DNA from: Patescibacteria group bacterium
Lineage (GTDB): Bacteria; Patescibacteriota; Patescibacteriia; Buchananbacterales; SURF-54
Length of the DNA: 55,360 bases
Direction of reading: 5' to 3'
NCBI GenBank assembly: GCA_018818885.1
Contig: JAHIRB010000041.1
Coordinates: 1 to 55,360, forward strand
Made by a program: the position numbers and the translations under genes
The notes under the pieces: model-generated
Told to the model about the DNA's origin: nothing
The model's database searches: none
What the model saw: the letters and a program-made list of their open reading frames with translations, nothing else
In this document: piece by piece, positions 13,967 through 21,519 of the stretch
Layout: the number at the start of each line of letters is the position of its first letter
How positions within the stretch are numbered: the stretch's first letter is position 1

Positions 13967-15595
13967 ATGCCTTCCAAGCTCGAAAAAATTATTTTACAAC
14001 TAACACGCGCCGATATAAAAACCCGCGCAGACTTAGTCGTGACTAAACGAAAAATAACAAATAGCCTCAAAATACCACCTCCTCAAAATTCAGATCTTAT
14101 CAAAACCTATCGTAAGTTACTTAAAGCAAAAAAAATCAAAGAAAATAAAACTTTATTTAGTCTTTTAAAAAAACGCGAAATAAGAACTCTTTCTGGGGTT
14201 GCTCCAATAGCTGTTTTGACCAAATCTTATCCTTGTCCAGGAAAATGCATTTACTGTCCAACTGAAAATAAAATGCCCAAGAGTTATCTTTCTAATGAGC
14301 CAGCGGTAATGCGCGCAATTTTAAATAAATTTGACCCATACAAACAAGTTGAAATGAGGCTTCTTGCTTTGCAAGCAAACGGACATCCTACCGATAAATG
14401 CGAGTTGATCATACTTGGTGGTACTTGGTCTGCACTGACAAAGCCATATCAAACAAAATTTATCAAGCGCTGTCTTGATGCCATGAATAAAAAAGCTGCA
14501 GATGACTTACCTACTGCACAAAAAAGAAATGAACGAGCGAAACATCGCTGCATCGGAATTACTATCGAAACTAGACCCGATTACATTACAGTTGACGAGA
14601 TTAAGCGTTTACGAGAATTAGGCGTAACTAAAGTTGAACTAGGTGTACAAAACTTAAATGACTCTATATTAAAGATAAACAGACGCGGACATAATGTCAA
14701 ACAAACAATTCAAGCAACCAAACTACTAAAAGATACTGGATTCAAAGTAGGTTATCACTTAATGTCAAATCTGCTCGGCGCGACATTGCGATCTGATCTA
14801 GCTATGTTTAAAAAATTATTTTCTGACGATAAGTTTAAACCTGACTATTTAAAACTATACCCTTGCGTTGTAACAAAAAACACCAAACTTTTCACACTTT
14901 GGAAACAAGGTAAATATAAACCACACACAGATAAACAACTACGAAATTTGATTATCAATATTAAAAAAATAGTTCCTTATTATGTTCGCATTAGTCGCGT
15001 AATACGTGACATTCCGACAGAAAGCATAATTGCCGGTAACAAAATATCAAATTTGCGACAATTACTAGCTGATGATTTAAAAGAAAAAATGATAGTATGC
15101 AAGTGTATTCGTTGCCGTGAAGTCGGGCACCAACAAAATATTACAAACACTTTCTCCCGTCGAAGGCTCGCCTCGCTTCGCGGTCGAAGCGGACGTCTCG
15201 CCGAGACCAAACAACTGCGAATAAAAAAATATTCTGCTTCAGACGGTATTGAATATTTTTTAAGTTTTGAAAGCAATGCAGGTAAAGTTTTGTATGCATT
15301 TTTAAGATTGCGTATCCCTAGATTAATCAACTCTGACTTAACCACTTTACTACCTGAACTTGAAAATGCAGCCTTGATTCGTGAACTTCATACATATGGA
15401 CACCTAACTCCTATTGATAAAAAGGGCAAAGTTCAACATACTGGCATGGGCAAAAAATTAATGCTGGAAGCTGAAAAAATATGCAAAAAACACAATGTAA
15501 ACAAAATAACTATTATTTCAGGAGTTGGAGTTAGACCATACTATAAAAAACTTGGGTATAAGTTAGAAAATACCTATATGACTAAATCTCTCTAA
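13967..15595 (+). CDS. elp3: Elp3-like radical SAM tRNA U34 carboxymethyltransferase
   Basis: Radical SAM plus GNAT acetyltransferase enzyme; Elp3 uses acetyl-CoA to build cm5U at tRNA wobble uridines. The 542 residues contain the iron-sulfur motif Cys90-Cys94-Cys97 (CPGKCIYC), then SYLSNEPAVMRA and IGITIETRPDY. The zinc-type CKCIRCREVG is at about 378-386, and a C-terminal GNAT domain spans about 440-542 with the acetyl-CoA loop GMGKKLM. Residues 397-414 are encoded by a GC-rich palindromic element inserted in frame; a homologue without it would run from CREVG straight to the YSASDGIEYFLSFE strand. The start is ATG 13967 with no SD. Confidence 0.9.
   Translation: MPSKLEKIILQLTRADIKTRADLVVTKRKITNSLKIPPPQNSDLIKTYRKLLKAKKIKENKTLFSLLKKREIRTLSGVAPIAVLTKSYPCPGKCIYCPTENKMPKSYLSNEPAVMRAILNKFDPYKQVEMRLLALQANGHPTDKCELIILGGTWSALTKPYQTKFIKRCLDAMNKKAADDLPTAQKRNERAKHRCIGITIETRPDYITVDEIKRLRELGVTKVELGVQNLNDSILKINRRGHNVKQTIQATKLLKDTGFKVGYHLMSNLLGATLRSDLAMFKKLFSDDKFKPDYLKLYPCVVTKNTKLFTLWKQGKYKPHTDKQLRNLIINIKKIVPYYVRISRVIRDIPTESIIAGNKISNLRQLLADDLKEKMIVCKCIRCREVGHQQNITNTFSRRRLASLRGRSGRLAETKQLRIKKYSASDGIEYFLSFESNAGKVLYAFLRLRIPRLINSDLTTLLPELENAALIRELHTYGHLTPIDKKGKVQHTGMGKKLMLEAEKICKKHNVNKITIISGVGVRPYYKKLGYKLENTYMTKSL
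15157..15208. repeat. GC-rich palindromic element inserted in elp3
   Basis: A GC-rich island in an AT-rich gene. CGCTTCG (15174-15180) pairs with CGAAGCG (15185-15191), flanked by CGTCGAAGGC and CTCGCCGAGA words like those of the intergenic repeats. It keeps the reading frame and encodes an Arg/Leu/Ser-rich stretch. Confidence 0.7.
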
Positions 15596-15597
15596 AT

Positions 15598-15626
15598 TTG
15601 CATGAGTTACGATAATATCATATAAT
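15598..15626 (+). promoter_or_regulatory. Promoter of the HD-domain gene, near-leaderless
   Basis: TTGCAT (15598-15603), 17 nt and consensus TATAAT (15621-15626). The ATG is at 15637, so the 5' leader would be only about 4 nt. Confidence 0.6.
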
Positions 15627-15636
15627 ATCTTTACAT

Positions 15637-16275
15637 ATGAATCAAAAAGAATTAAAAACCATAACAAATTTACTTTTTGAAAGCGGAATGCTAAAACGCC
15701 AGAAAGAAGTTGGTTCGTATTTCGCTGGCGTTGATGCAGACTCTACTAGTATCGCTGACCATATAATGCGAACCTGTTTGATCGCTTATTTTTTAGCTCA
15801 CGCTGAAGGAGCCGATCCGCAAAAATGTGTCATGATATGCCTCTTTCACGACTTACACGAAACAAGAGTTACCGATCTACCAAAAGTAGCTTCAAGATAT
15901 ATCAACAAAGATGAAGCAGAAAAGAAAGCTTTTTATGACCAAACAAAAGAATTACCAAATAAAATAAAAAAAGAAGTGAGGGAGTTGTGGTCAGAAGTTG
16001 AAAAACTAAAGACCTTAGAAGGAATAGTTGCCGAAGATGCAGATAGACTGGAGCATGCTATTTCTGCCAGAGAATATGTAAACATTGGCTATCAAGGCAT
16101 GCAAAATTGGATAAACAATGTTAAAAAAGCTGTTAATACTAATTCTGCCAAAGAATTTATAAAAATAATTGAAAAATCAGATCTTAACGACTGGTATAAA
16201 GGATTAAAAAAGTTAAACTATAAAAAAGTAAATCCAAAATCATTCGCATCAAAAAAGAATAAAAAAAATAATTAA
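15637..16275 (+). CDS. HD-domain phosphohydrolase (YfbR/HDDC2-like 5'-nucleotidase)
   Basis: Likely a metal-dependent 5'-(deoxy)nucleotidase acting in nucleotide balance. The 212 residues show the HD-superfamily ligands: His42 in ADHIMR, His71-Asp72 in CLFHDLHE, and the downstream Asp in EDADRLEHA at about 133. The order ADH...HDLHE...DLPK matches the YfbR/HDDC2 group more than signalling HD domains. The C-terminus is a lysine-rich tail. The start ATG 15637 is fixed by the promoter. The gene is followed by glyA 11 nt later, so they share a transcript. The exact substrate cannot be read from sequence. Confidence 0.75.
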   Translation: MNQKELKTITNLLFESGMLKRQKEVGSYFAGVDADSTSIADHIMRTCLIAYFLAHAEGADPQKCVMICLFHDLHETRVTDLPKVASRYINKDEAEKKAFYDQTKELPNKIKKEVRELWSEVEKLKTLEGIVAEDADRLEHAISAREYVNIGYQGMQNWINNVKKAVNTNSAKEFIKIIEKSDLNDWYKGLKKLNYKKVNPKSFASKKNKKNN

Positions 16276-16286
16276 AATATTATATT

Positions 16287-17582
16287 ATGAAAAATTTGCA
16301 AAAAAATGATCCTGCAGCATATGATGCTGTTAAGCAAGAATTAAAAAGAATTAGAGAGGGAATCGAACTTATACCATCGGAAAACTTTGTTTCTGTGAAT
16401 GTTCTAGAAGCCATGGGAACAATTTTTACTAATAAATATTCAGAAGGCTATCCTCAAAAAAGATATTATGGCGGAAACCAAGTAGTTGATATTGTTGAAC
16501 AAATGGCAATTGATCGTGCCAAAGAACTATTTGGCGCAGAACACGTTAATGTCCAGCCTTATTCTGGATCTCCTGCCAACATGGCAGTTTTTTTCGCACT
16601 TATGGAACCAGGCGAAAAGTTTATGGGACTTGATCTTAACGCAGGCGGGCATTTGACTCACGGCTCGCCAGTAAATTTTTCTGGTAAACTATTTCATTGC
16701 ATTCCATACAATGTTAAAAAAGATACTCAAATTTTAGATATGGATGAAGTTCGCGAAATAGCTTTAAGAGAGAAACCTAAAATGATTCTTTCAGGATTGA
16801 CTGCCTACCCGCGTAAATTAGATTTTGAAGCTTTCCAAAAAATTGCTGATGAAGTCGGTGCCTATCATTTTTCTGATATCTCTCATATTGCTGGGCTTTG
16901 CTCAGCTGGAGTACATCAAAACCCAGTTCCTTATTGTGATGTAGTGACTACAACAACTCATAAAACATTACGTGGTCCACGTGGTGCAATGATTATGTCA
17001 AAAATCGAAGATAAATATCACGATAAATATCATCCAGAAAGTAAAAAGAATTTAGCGGAATTGATAGATTTTAATGTTTTCCCAGGAATCCAAGGTGGTC
17101 CTCACGATCACATTACCTTAGCTAAGGGTGTAGCTTTTGGTGAAGCCTTAAAGCCAGATTTTAAAAACTATGCTGAACAAATTGTCAAAAACGCTAAAGC
17201 TCTAGCAGACGAACTAATTAGTCAGGGTTTGACTTTAGTGACAGGCGGAACTGACAATCATTTGATGGTTATTGACTTGTGTGGAAATGATCTTACTGGC
17301 AAGGGCAAAGAAGTACAAAACGCACTTGAAAAAGCAGAAATATATGTTAACAAAAACACAGTTCCTTACGAACCAGCATCCCCATTCAACCCAAGCGGAA
17401 TTAGGCTTGGTACACCTGCTGTTACTTCTCGCGGAATGACTGAAAATGATATGAAAATAATAGCTAAAGGAATTGCAGATGTAGTCAAAAATCATGAAGA
17501 CGAAACTATACTCAATGACGTAAGAAAAAGAATGCAAGAATTGACTTCGAAGTATCCGTTGTATTCGGAGTTAGATATTTAA
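16287..17582 (+). CDS. glyA: Serine hydroxymethyltransferase
   Basis: PLP enzyme that converts serine and THF into glycine and 5,10-methylene-THF, the main entry of one-carbon units. The 431 residues carry the PLP lysine at 226 in TTTTHKTLRGPRG. Other family blocks are ELIPSENF, TNKYSEGYPQKRYYGG, the QPYSGSPAN loop and the FPGIQGGPH segment. All catalytic regions seem intact. It starts 11 nt after the HD gene with no SD. FolD, which uses its product, is the next gene, and AICAR transformylase about 6 kb away consumes 10-formyl-THF. Confidence 0.96.
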   Translation: MKNLQKNDPAAYDAVKQELKRIREGIELIPSENFVSVNVLEAMGTIFTNKYSEGYPQKRYYGGNQVVDIVEQMAIDRAKELFGAEHVNVQPYSGSPANMAVFFALMEPGEKFMGLDLNAGGHLTHGSPVNFSGKLFHCIPYNVKKDTQILDMDEVREIALREKPKMILSGLTAYPRKLDFEAFQKIADEVGAYHFSDISHIAGLCSAGVHQNPVPYCDVVTTTTHKTLRGPRGAMIMSKIEDKYHDKYHPESKKNLAELIDFNVFPGIQGGPHDHITLAKGVAFGEALKPDFKNYAEQIVKNAKALADELISQGLTLVTGGTDNHLMVIDLCGNDLTGKGKEVQNALEKAEIYVNKNTVPYEPASPFNPSGIRLGTPAVTSRGMTENDMKIIAKGIADVVKNHEDETILNDVRKRMQELTSKYPLYSELDI

Positions 17583-17597
17583 GTTAATTATAGTATA

Positions 17598-17676
17598 TTG
17601 GAGAGATTATAAAAATTAGAGTTGTCGTAATATTGTGCTCTAATCGCTATAATAACTCCAATCTCTCCAATCGCTA
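17598..17676. repeat. Palindromic spacer between glyA and folD
   Basis: TTGGAGAGATT (17598-17608) is an exact inverse of AATCTCTCCAA (17660-17670), with ATTAGAG/CTCTAAT pairing inside. It contains the AATCGCT word of the AGCGATA family. It could end the glyA transcript or stabilise it. Confidence 0.65.
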
Positions 17677-17684
17677 TTGACATA

Positions 17685-18527
17685 ATGACTCAACAACAAA
17701 CAATAATCTTTGATGGTCAAAAAGCAGCCCAAAAAATCTTAGAAGAAATAAAAAGCAAAGTTTCTTCAAAAGACAAAAAACCAGGATTGGCTGCTATTTT
17801 GATTGGTGACGACAGGCCATCTCATATCTATGTTAAAAACAAAGAAAAAGCTTGTCAATTTTGTGATATCACATTTCACAAATATTTTTTAGAAGAAAAT
17901 ACACCTCAAAAAGAACTTCTTTGCTGTATCGAATTTCTAAATAAAGATCCAGATATTGATGCTATAATTGTTCAGTTACCATTACCAAAACAATTTGATG
18001 TTGAGAAAGTAATTTCTAGCATTGATCCAAAAAAAGATGTTGACGGATTTCATCCTCAAACAATAAAAGACATTATGGCTGGAAAGCCTGGTATTAATTC
18101 TGCTTTAGTGCAAGCCATCAGAGAGATCCTCAAACAAACCGAACAAGACTTAAATGGTAAAAAAATGATACTAGTTTCAAATTGCGATATTTTCTATAAT
18201 ACCTTTGTCAAAGAGCTAGAAGATTTAATGTTAGATATTGAAGTTATTTTTTCTGACAACAAAAAATTAGAACAAAAAACAAAATCAGCTGAAATTTTAG
18301 TAAGTGCTGTTGGCAAGGCAAAATTTATTACAAGAAGTATGGTAAAAAAAGACGCCATAGTAATTGATGTGGGAACAAGTTTAGTTGGTAAAAAATTTGT
18401 AGGAGACGTAAATTTTGAAGAAGTGAAAAAAATAGCATCCTTTATCACGCCGGTACCAGGCGGTGTCGGCCCTATGACAGTAGCCATGCTTTTAAAAAAC
18501 GTCTACGAACTATCACAAAATAACTAA
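17685..18527 (+). CDS. folD: FolD-like methylene-THF dehydrogenase/cyclohydrolase with altered cofactor site
   Basis: FolD converts 5,10-methylene-THF to 10-formyl-THF with NADP. The 280 residues keep the catalytic half: YVKNKEKAC with Lys53, DAIIVQLPLP, PKKDVDGFHP and the terminal ITPVPGGVGPMTVAMLL. However, the PCTP block is replaced by INSALVQAI, and the NADP motif normally written GRSxxVGxP reads LVSNCDIFYNTF. The cofactor loop is therefore lost or heavily changed. It may use another cofactor, act only as a cyclohydrolase, or be a degenerate form. It lies after glyA, separated by a palindrome, and ends near a strong terminator. Confidence 0.85.
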   Translation: MTQQQTIIFDGQKAAQKILEEIKSKVSSKDKKPGLAAILIGDDRPSHIYVKNKEKACQFCDITFHKYFLEENTPQKELLCCIEFLNKDPDIDAIIVQLPLPKQFDVEKVISSIDPKKDVDGFHPQTIKDIMAGKPGINSALVQAIREILKQTEQDLNGKKMILVSNCDIFYNTFVKELEDLMLDIEVIFSDNKKLEQKTKSAEILVSAVGKAKFITRSMVKKDAIVIDVGTSLVGKKFVGDVNFEEVKKIASFITPVPGGVGPMTVAMLLKNVYELSQNN

Positions 18528-18555
18528 ACATACTCACACACCCATACTTACCCAA

Positions 18556-18654
18556 CCCGTCTCTCTCTCCCTTTGCGGGAGAGGGAACAAGGGTGAGGGG
18601 TGTACTACTCCGTTTCCTCCCCCTTAAGATAAGGGGGAGATAGAGGGGGTTATG
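18556..18654. repeat. CCCCCTTAAGATAAGGGGG repeat, copy 1
   Basis: Contains CTCCCCCTTAAGATAAGGGG followed by GAGATAGAGGGGGTTATGATGC. A related half, CTCCCTTTGCGGGAGAGGG, stands before it. Other copies are near 18738, 20088 and 36478. Confidence 0.65.
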
Positions 18655-18661
18655 ATGCAAT

Positions 18662-18693
18662 AAAAAAAGCCCCGCATTCACGGGACTTTTTTG
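18662..18693. terminator. Bidirectional terminator after folD
   Basis: AAAAAAAGCCCCG and CGGGACTTTTTT pair around a short loop (CATTCA), giving A- and T-runs on both sides. It should stop both folD transcription and readthrough from the other strand. Beyond it, 18694-18825 holds a second copy of the CCCCTTAAG-type repeat (18738-18781) and no gene. Confidence 0.8.
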
Positions 18694-18737
18694 TATTTAG
18701 TTACTCTTTTAATTATGAGTGTAGGCGCCTTATTCTG

Positions 18738-18781
18738 TTTCCCCTCTCCTAAGATAGGAGAGGATTAGGGAGAGGTATGAT
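18738..18781. repeat. CCCCTCTCCTAAGATAGGAGAGG repeat, copy 2
   Basis: CCCCTCTCCTAAGATAGGAG followed by AGGATTAGGGAGAGGTATGATGC. It has the same layout as the copy at 18556 with a changed arm sequence. Confidence 0.6.
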
Positions 18782-18825
18782 GCTAAGATAAAGAGTGTTC
18801 ACGTAATAATTTTGCATCACTTAAT

Positions 18826-19269
18826 TTATGATTGATCTGGAATTGTTGGTACTGGTGGAGACGTAGGAGCTTGGGGAGTTTGGCTAGGGACGTCTGGTTG
18901 TGATTCATTTTGCTTACCAGCAAATGCTGCAGCTGCTAAAGATATTGCAATTCCAACCCACATAACCCAATTTGATAAAAATGCAACGTATCCTCCTGCA
19001 AACCACGGTGCAGTAATAGCAAGATCAAAAATTAATGTAATACCTAATAATATTGCTCCATACTTTAAACCTTCAATCATACCACCACCATATTTTTTCA
19101 AAATCATTTTTGTCACAAAATACCCTATGGCTGCAGCCAAAATCCATTCTAAAATCCAATAAAGCCAAGGTATACTCTCTAGCGTAAACATCAAAATCGA
19201 AATAACTACAAAAAATACTGCCCAAACTGCTGCTCCTATTAAGACTAAAATTTTCCATTTTTCGATCAT
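18826..19269 (-). CDS. Four-helix membrane protein of unknown function
   Basis: A 147-residue integral membrane protein with about four hydrophobic segments (near 7-29, 36-55, 66-88 and 94-115). It has a proline-rich hydrophilic tail (PSQTPQAPTSPPVPTIP). I recognise no family. Its ATG overlaps the TGA of the upstream gene in an ATGA arrangement, so the two are translationally coupled. The gene order cutA, membrane protein, membrane protein suggests one transcript. Confidence 0.6.
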   Translation of the reverse strand: MIEKWKILVLIGAAVWAVFFVVISILMFTLESIPWLYWILEWILAAAIGYFVTKMILKKYGGGMIEGLKYGAILLGITLIFDLAITAPWFAGGYVAFLSNWVMWVGIAISLAAAAFAGKQNESQPDVPSQTPQAPTSPPVPTIPDQS

Positions 19270-19652
19270 ATTTTTTTTTTAATTATCTTAGAAAAAATTA
19301 TATAAAAAGTTGAGTATAAGAATACGACAATAACAAATGATATTATTATAAATATGGTAGTATTAATGCTCAAATATTTTCTACCAATAAATAAAATGAG
19401 TAATAGATTAAGTAAAAGTCCGACAGAATATCTTAAATAACTATTTATATTTCTACTGTTAGTCTTTACTTTCTTAGTGTTAACTCCCAAATAGCCTATA
19501 CCAATAATTATTGGCAATATTATGGTACCTATTACCATCTCTTTTATATAGAATCGCATACCGCTTAACACCAAAAATGACCAGACTGTTACTATTATTA
19601 ATATTAACAAGCCACCATATAAAATAATATTCGAAAATTTTTTATTGTACAT
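19266..19652 (-). CDS. Four-helix membrane protein of unknown function
   Basis: A 128-residue protein with four predicted membrane helices (about 8-30, 37-57, 71-90 and 96-120) and short basic loops and ends. No catalytic motif is visible. The first base of its complement-strand stop overlaps the start of the next gene (ATGA), and its own ATG shares one base with the cutA stop (TAATG). Its codons are very AT-rich. It may work with the following membrane protein, but the sequence gives no function. Confidence 0.6.
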   Translation of the reverse strand: MYNKKFSNIILYGGLLILIIVTVWSFLVLSGMRFYIKEMVIGTIILPIIIGIGYLGVNTKKVKTNSRNINSYLRYSVGLLLNLLLILFIGRKYLSINTTIFIIISFVIVVFLYSTFYIIFSKIIKKKI

Positions 19653-19957
19653 TATTTAATTTCTTTATTTAACCACTCCTGTGCCTTCTTATTTAGCTTT
19701 ATCTCTTCAACAGAAATTACCGGCACACTATAACTATGCAAGGTTGAAATTATTTTTTCGATTTTCGATAAATTGTTTTTTAATGTTTTAAAAACTATCG
19801 CTACTTCCCCACTCTGTTCTAATTTCTTTTTCCATAAATATAAAGATTGAACTGGAAAAATGTTAGCACATGCCACTAATTTATTCTTTAATAATGCATT
19901 CGAAATCTTTTTCGCTTCTGCATTATTTTTGCATGTTAAGTATATTGATATTGCCTT
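19652..19957 (-). CDS. cutA: CutA-like divalent-cation tolerance protein
   Basis: A trimeric ferredoxin-fold protein of the CutA1/PII-like group, linked to copper and other divalent-cation tolerance. The 101 residues start MKAISIYLTCKNN and show family elements KKISNALLKNKLVACANIFP, YLWKKKLEQSGEVAIVFKT and HSYSVPVISVEEI. An in-frame ATG 66 nt upstream would add residues encoded by a dispersed repeat (19972-20022), so the start at 19957 is preferred. The biochemical role of CutA is still debated. Confidence 0.85.
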   Translation of the reverse strand, partial: KAISIYLTCKNNAEAKKISNALLKNKLVACANIFPVQSLYLWKKKLEQSGEVAIVFKTLKNNLSKIEKIISTLHSYSVPVISVEEIKLNKKAQEWLNKEIK

Positions 19958-19971
19958 CATATCTTTTACTG

Positions 19972-20022
19972 TCATTGCGAGCCCAAGTGCGTACGAGGGC
20001 GTAGCAATCTCCCCGCCCGTCA
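19972..20022. repeat. GCAATGAC-type dispersed repeat
   Basis: On the minus strand it reads GGCGGGGAGATTGCTACGCC followed by TCGTACGCACTTGGGCTCGC and AATGAC. It is a GC-rich island directly upstream of cutA. I know the general style from many genomes as repeat debris; no second full copy is seen here. Confidence 0.45.
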
Positions 20023-20087
20023 CAAAACAATAAACCCATACTTAAATATGACAACGCGATCTATGCTCACCTGACTCACTTAGCACG

Positions 20088-20137
20088 TCTCCCCCTCTTA
20101 AGATAAGAGGGGGAACAAGGGGGCGTTATGATGCTGA
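20088..20137. repeat. CCCCCTCTTAAGATAAGAGGGGG repeat, copy 3
   Basis: CCCCCTCTTAAGATAAGAGG plus GGGAACAAGGGGGCGTTATG and ATGC. It has the same ending (TTATGATGC) as copy 1. It sits in the 211-nt gap between cutA and the Cys-rich gene. Confidence 0.6.
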
Positions 20138-20168
20138 TTATACAAAATGTTTGGGCACGCCAAAAGGA

Positions 20169-20549
20169 TTAATAAGAATTTATAAAATTACAATTTATAT
20201 CGACTTCAACAAAATGATGAGCCTGGCCAGCAATAAATTCCGGGCACTGATTCACCGGATCGTTATCTACCGCTTGTCGTGGATTGTGTGCGACATCGCA
20301 AGCCCAATCTGGAATTATTTGTCCTGAAAGGCATGGGCCAAGATTAAAGTACGCTTCACTACTCTCTATTGTTTTGACCTTACATAATTCTATACATTTA
20401 GCTCTAGCTATAGTTTCTTCGGCATCACCTTTTGCACCCACTATATTTTCTATACTACTTTGTGGTTGATCATCTCCTTGCGGAGCATGTACAAAATATG
20501 TGATAACTCCGATAACAGCGAGAACAAGTAAAATTCCAATGTATTTCAT
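20169..20549 (-). CDS. Small exported Cys-rich protein of unknown function
   Basis: A 126-residue protein with one N-terminal hydrophobic helix (about 3-20), acting as an anchor or signal, and an external domain containing six cysteines after residue 50 (ARAKCIELCK, GPCLSG, DWACDV, NQCPEF, DINCNF). The even number suggests three disulfides. Short exported Cys-rich proteins of this look occur in CPR genomes, but I cannot assign a family. There is no SD. Disulfide formation could depend on the thioredoxin/CcdA genes at 38.7-39.9 kb, which is inference only. Confidence 0.6.
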   Translation of the reverse strand: MKYIGILLVLAVIGVITYFVHAPQGDDQPQSSIENIVGAKGDAEETIARAKCIELCKVKTIESSEAYFNLGPCLSGQIIPDWACDVAHNPRQAVDNDPVNQCPEFIAGQAHHFVEVDINCNFINSY

Positions 20550-20621
20550 ATATTTAACAACTCTACTAACTCTATCTCCTTTAGCTAATATTTAGTTCAT
20601 CTCTATATCGCTCTTTCCACT

Positions 20622-21083
20622 TTACTTCTTGCTCTTAAATATCAACCAATTTTTTCCTTCTAAATTAAACAAAACGTAATTACCCTTTAGCTTTTTTCCT
20701 GCCAGTCTAAATTTTAAAGATTTTTCTCCAATATCTAGTAGCTGATATTTACCCTTGTCAAAAATTTTAACTGTCCCTGCTCCGTACTCCCCTTTAGGAA
20801 TAACTCCTTTAAAATTGATGTACTCAACAGGATGATCTTCTACTGCTACAGCCAGATGTTTTATGCCAAAATCCTGTGGCACGCCTTTGGGTACTGCCCA
20901 AGACTTCAAAACAATATCTCCAGTTACAACATCTTCTGGCAGCTCCAACCTAAAATCATAGTGTAAATGTGAGGCTTGATGTTTTTGAACCACAAAACGC
21001 CAAAGATTTTTTTTTGCAGATTTACCAGAAGGCTCGGGAGTTTTGGTAAACTTCCGTTTTGACTTATACTTTTGCAAAGCCAT
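20622..21083 (-). CDS. Stand-alone LigD-type 3'-phosphoesterase domain protein
   Basis: A 153-residue single-domain protein matching the N-terminal phosphoesterase module of DNA ligase D, which trims 3' ends in non-homologous end joining. The conserved FVVQKHQASHLHYDFRLEL carries the His/Asp/Arg residues. SWAVPKG, VEDHPVEY and IPKGEYGAGTV follow, all typical. No ligase or Ku gene is in the window, so it is either a free end-processing enzyme or works with proteins encoded elsewhere. It starts 3 nt after the upstream EF-Tu-like gene and should be co-transcribed with it. Confidence 0.88.
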   Translation of the reverse strand: MALQKYKSKRKFTKTPEPSGKSAKKNLWRFVVQKHQASHLHYDFRLELPEDVVTGDIVLKSWAVPKGVPQDFGIKHLAVAVEDHPVEYINFKGVIPKGEYGAGTVKIFDKGKYQLLDIGEKSLKFRLAGKKLKGNYVLFNLEGKNWLIFKSKK

Positions 21084-21086
21084 AAT

Positions 21087-21374
21087 CTAAACTTTTAGAT
21101 AAACTACATCTCCTTCTTTGACTGGTTCGGAAACCTTGAGACCGACAGCATCACCTTTTTTGGCTGCTTGAACTTGTTCATGTTCTACCTGCATAGAATC
21201 TACTGGTTGTTCAAATTCTTGCCCACGGCCATTTACAACGATGGTATCACCAACCTTTAGGCCAGCTGTAAGTTCTACAACAGCAACACCGATCTTGCCA
21301 AAGTAATGCGTTATCTTTCCAATTTCCTTACCAGGAGGAGCTTGTTGTTCTTCTGTAGTTTTTTCTTCTGCCAT
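21087..21374 (-). CDS. EF-Tu domain-2-like beta-barrel protein
   Basis: A 95-residue protein with an acidic, disordered start (about 1-15) and one beta-barrel like domain 2 of translation GTPases (GKITHYFGKIGVAVVEL, LKVGDTIVV, QVEHEQVQAAKKGDAVGLKV). No GTPase domain exists. Proteins of this form are often annotated as translation elongation factor-like, and the same barrel occurs at the C-terminus of U32 peptidases. The biochemical role is unknown. The gene precedes the LigD-type gene by 3 nt. No SD is visible. Confidence 0.75.
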   Translation of the reverse strand: MAEEKTTEEQQAPPGKEIGKITHYFGKIGVAVVELTAGLKVGDTIVVNGRGQEFEQPVDSMQVEHEQVQAAKKGDAVGLKVSEPVKEGDVVYLKV

Positions 21375-21470
21375 ATGATTTTAGTTAATAAAGATAAATT
21401 TTTTTGGGGCTTACTGCTTATACAACACTAACTTTTCCGCTTAACTATTGTAGCAAATATTAAACAAAAG

Positions 21471-21504
21471 AAAAAGCCCCGCAAACCACAGTGTGGTTTG
21501 CGGG
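21471..21504 (-). terminator. Strong terminator of the purE-purC transcript
   Basis: On the minus strand CCCGCAAACCACA and TGTGGTTTGCGGG form a near-perfect hairpin followed by GCTTTTTCTTTTG. It lies 16 nt after the purC stop. This is one of the clearest intrinsic terminators in the window. Confidence 0.88.
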
Positions 21505-21519
21505 ACCAGTTAGCCTCGA

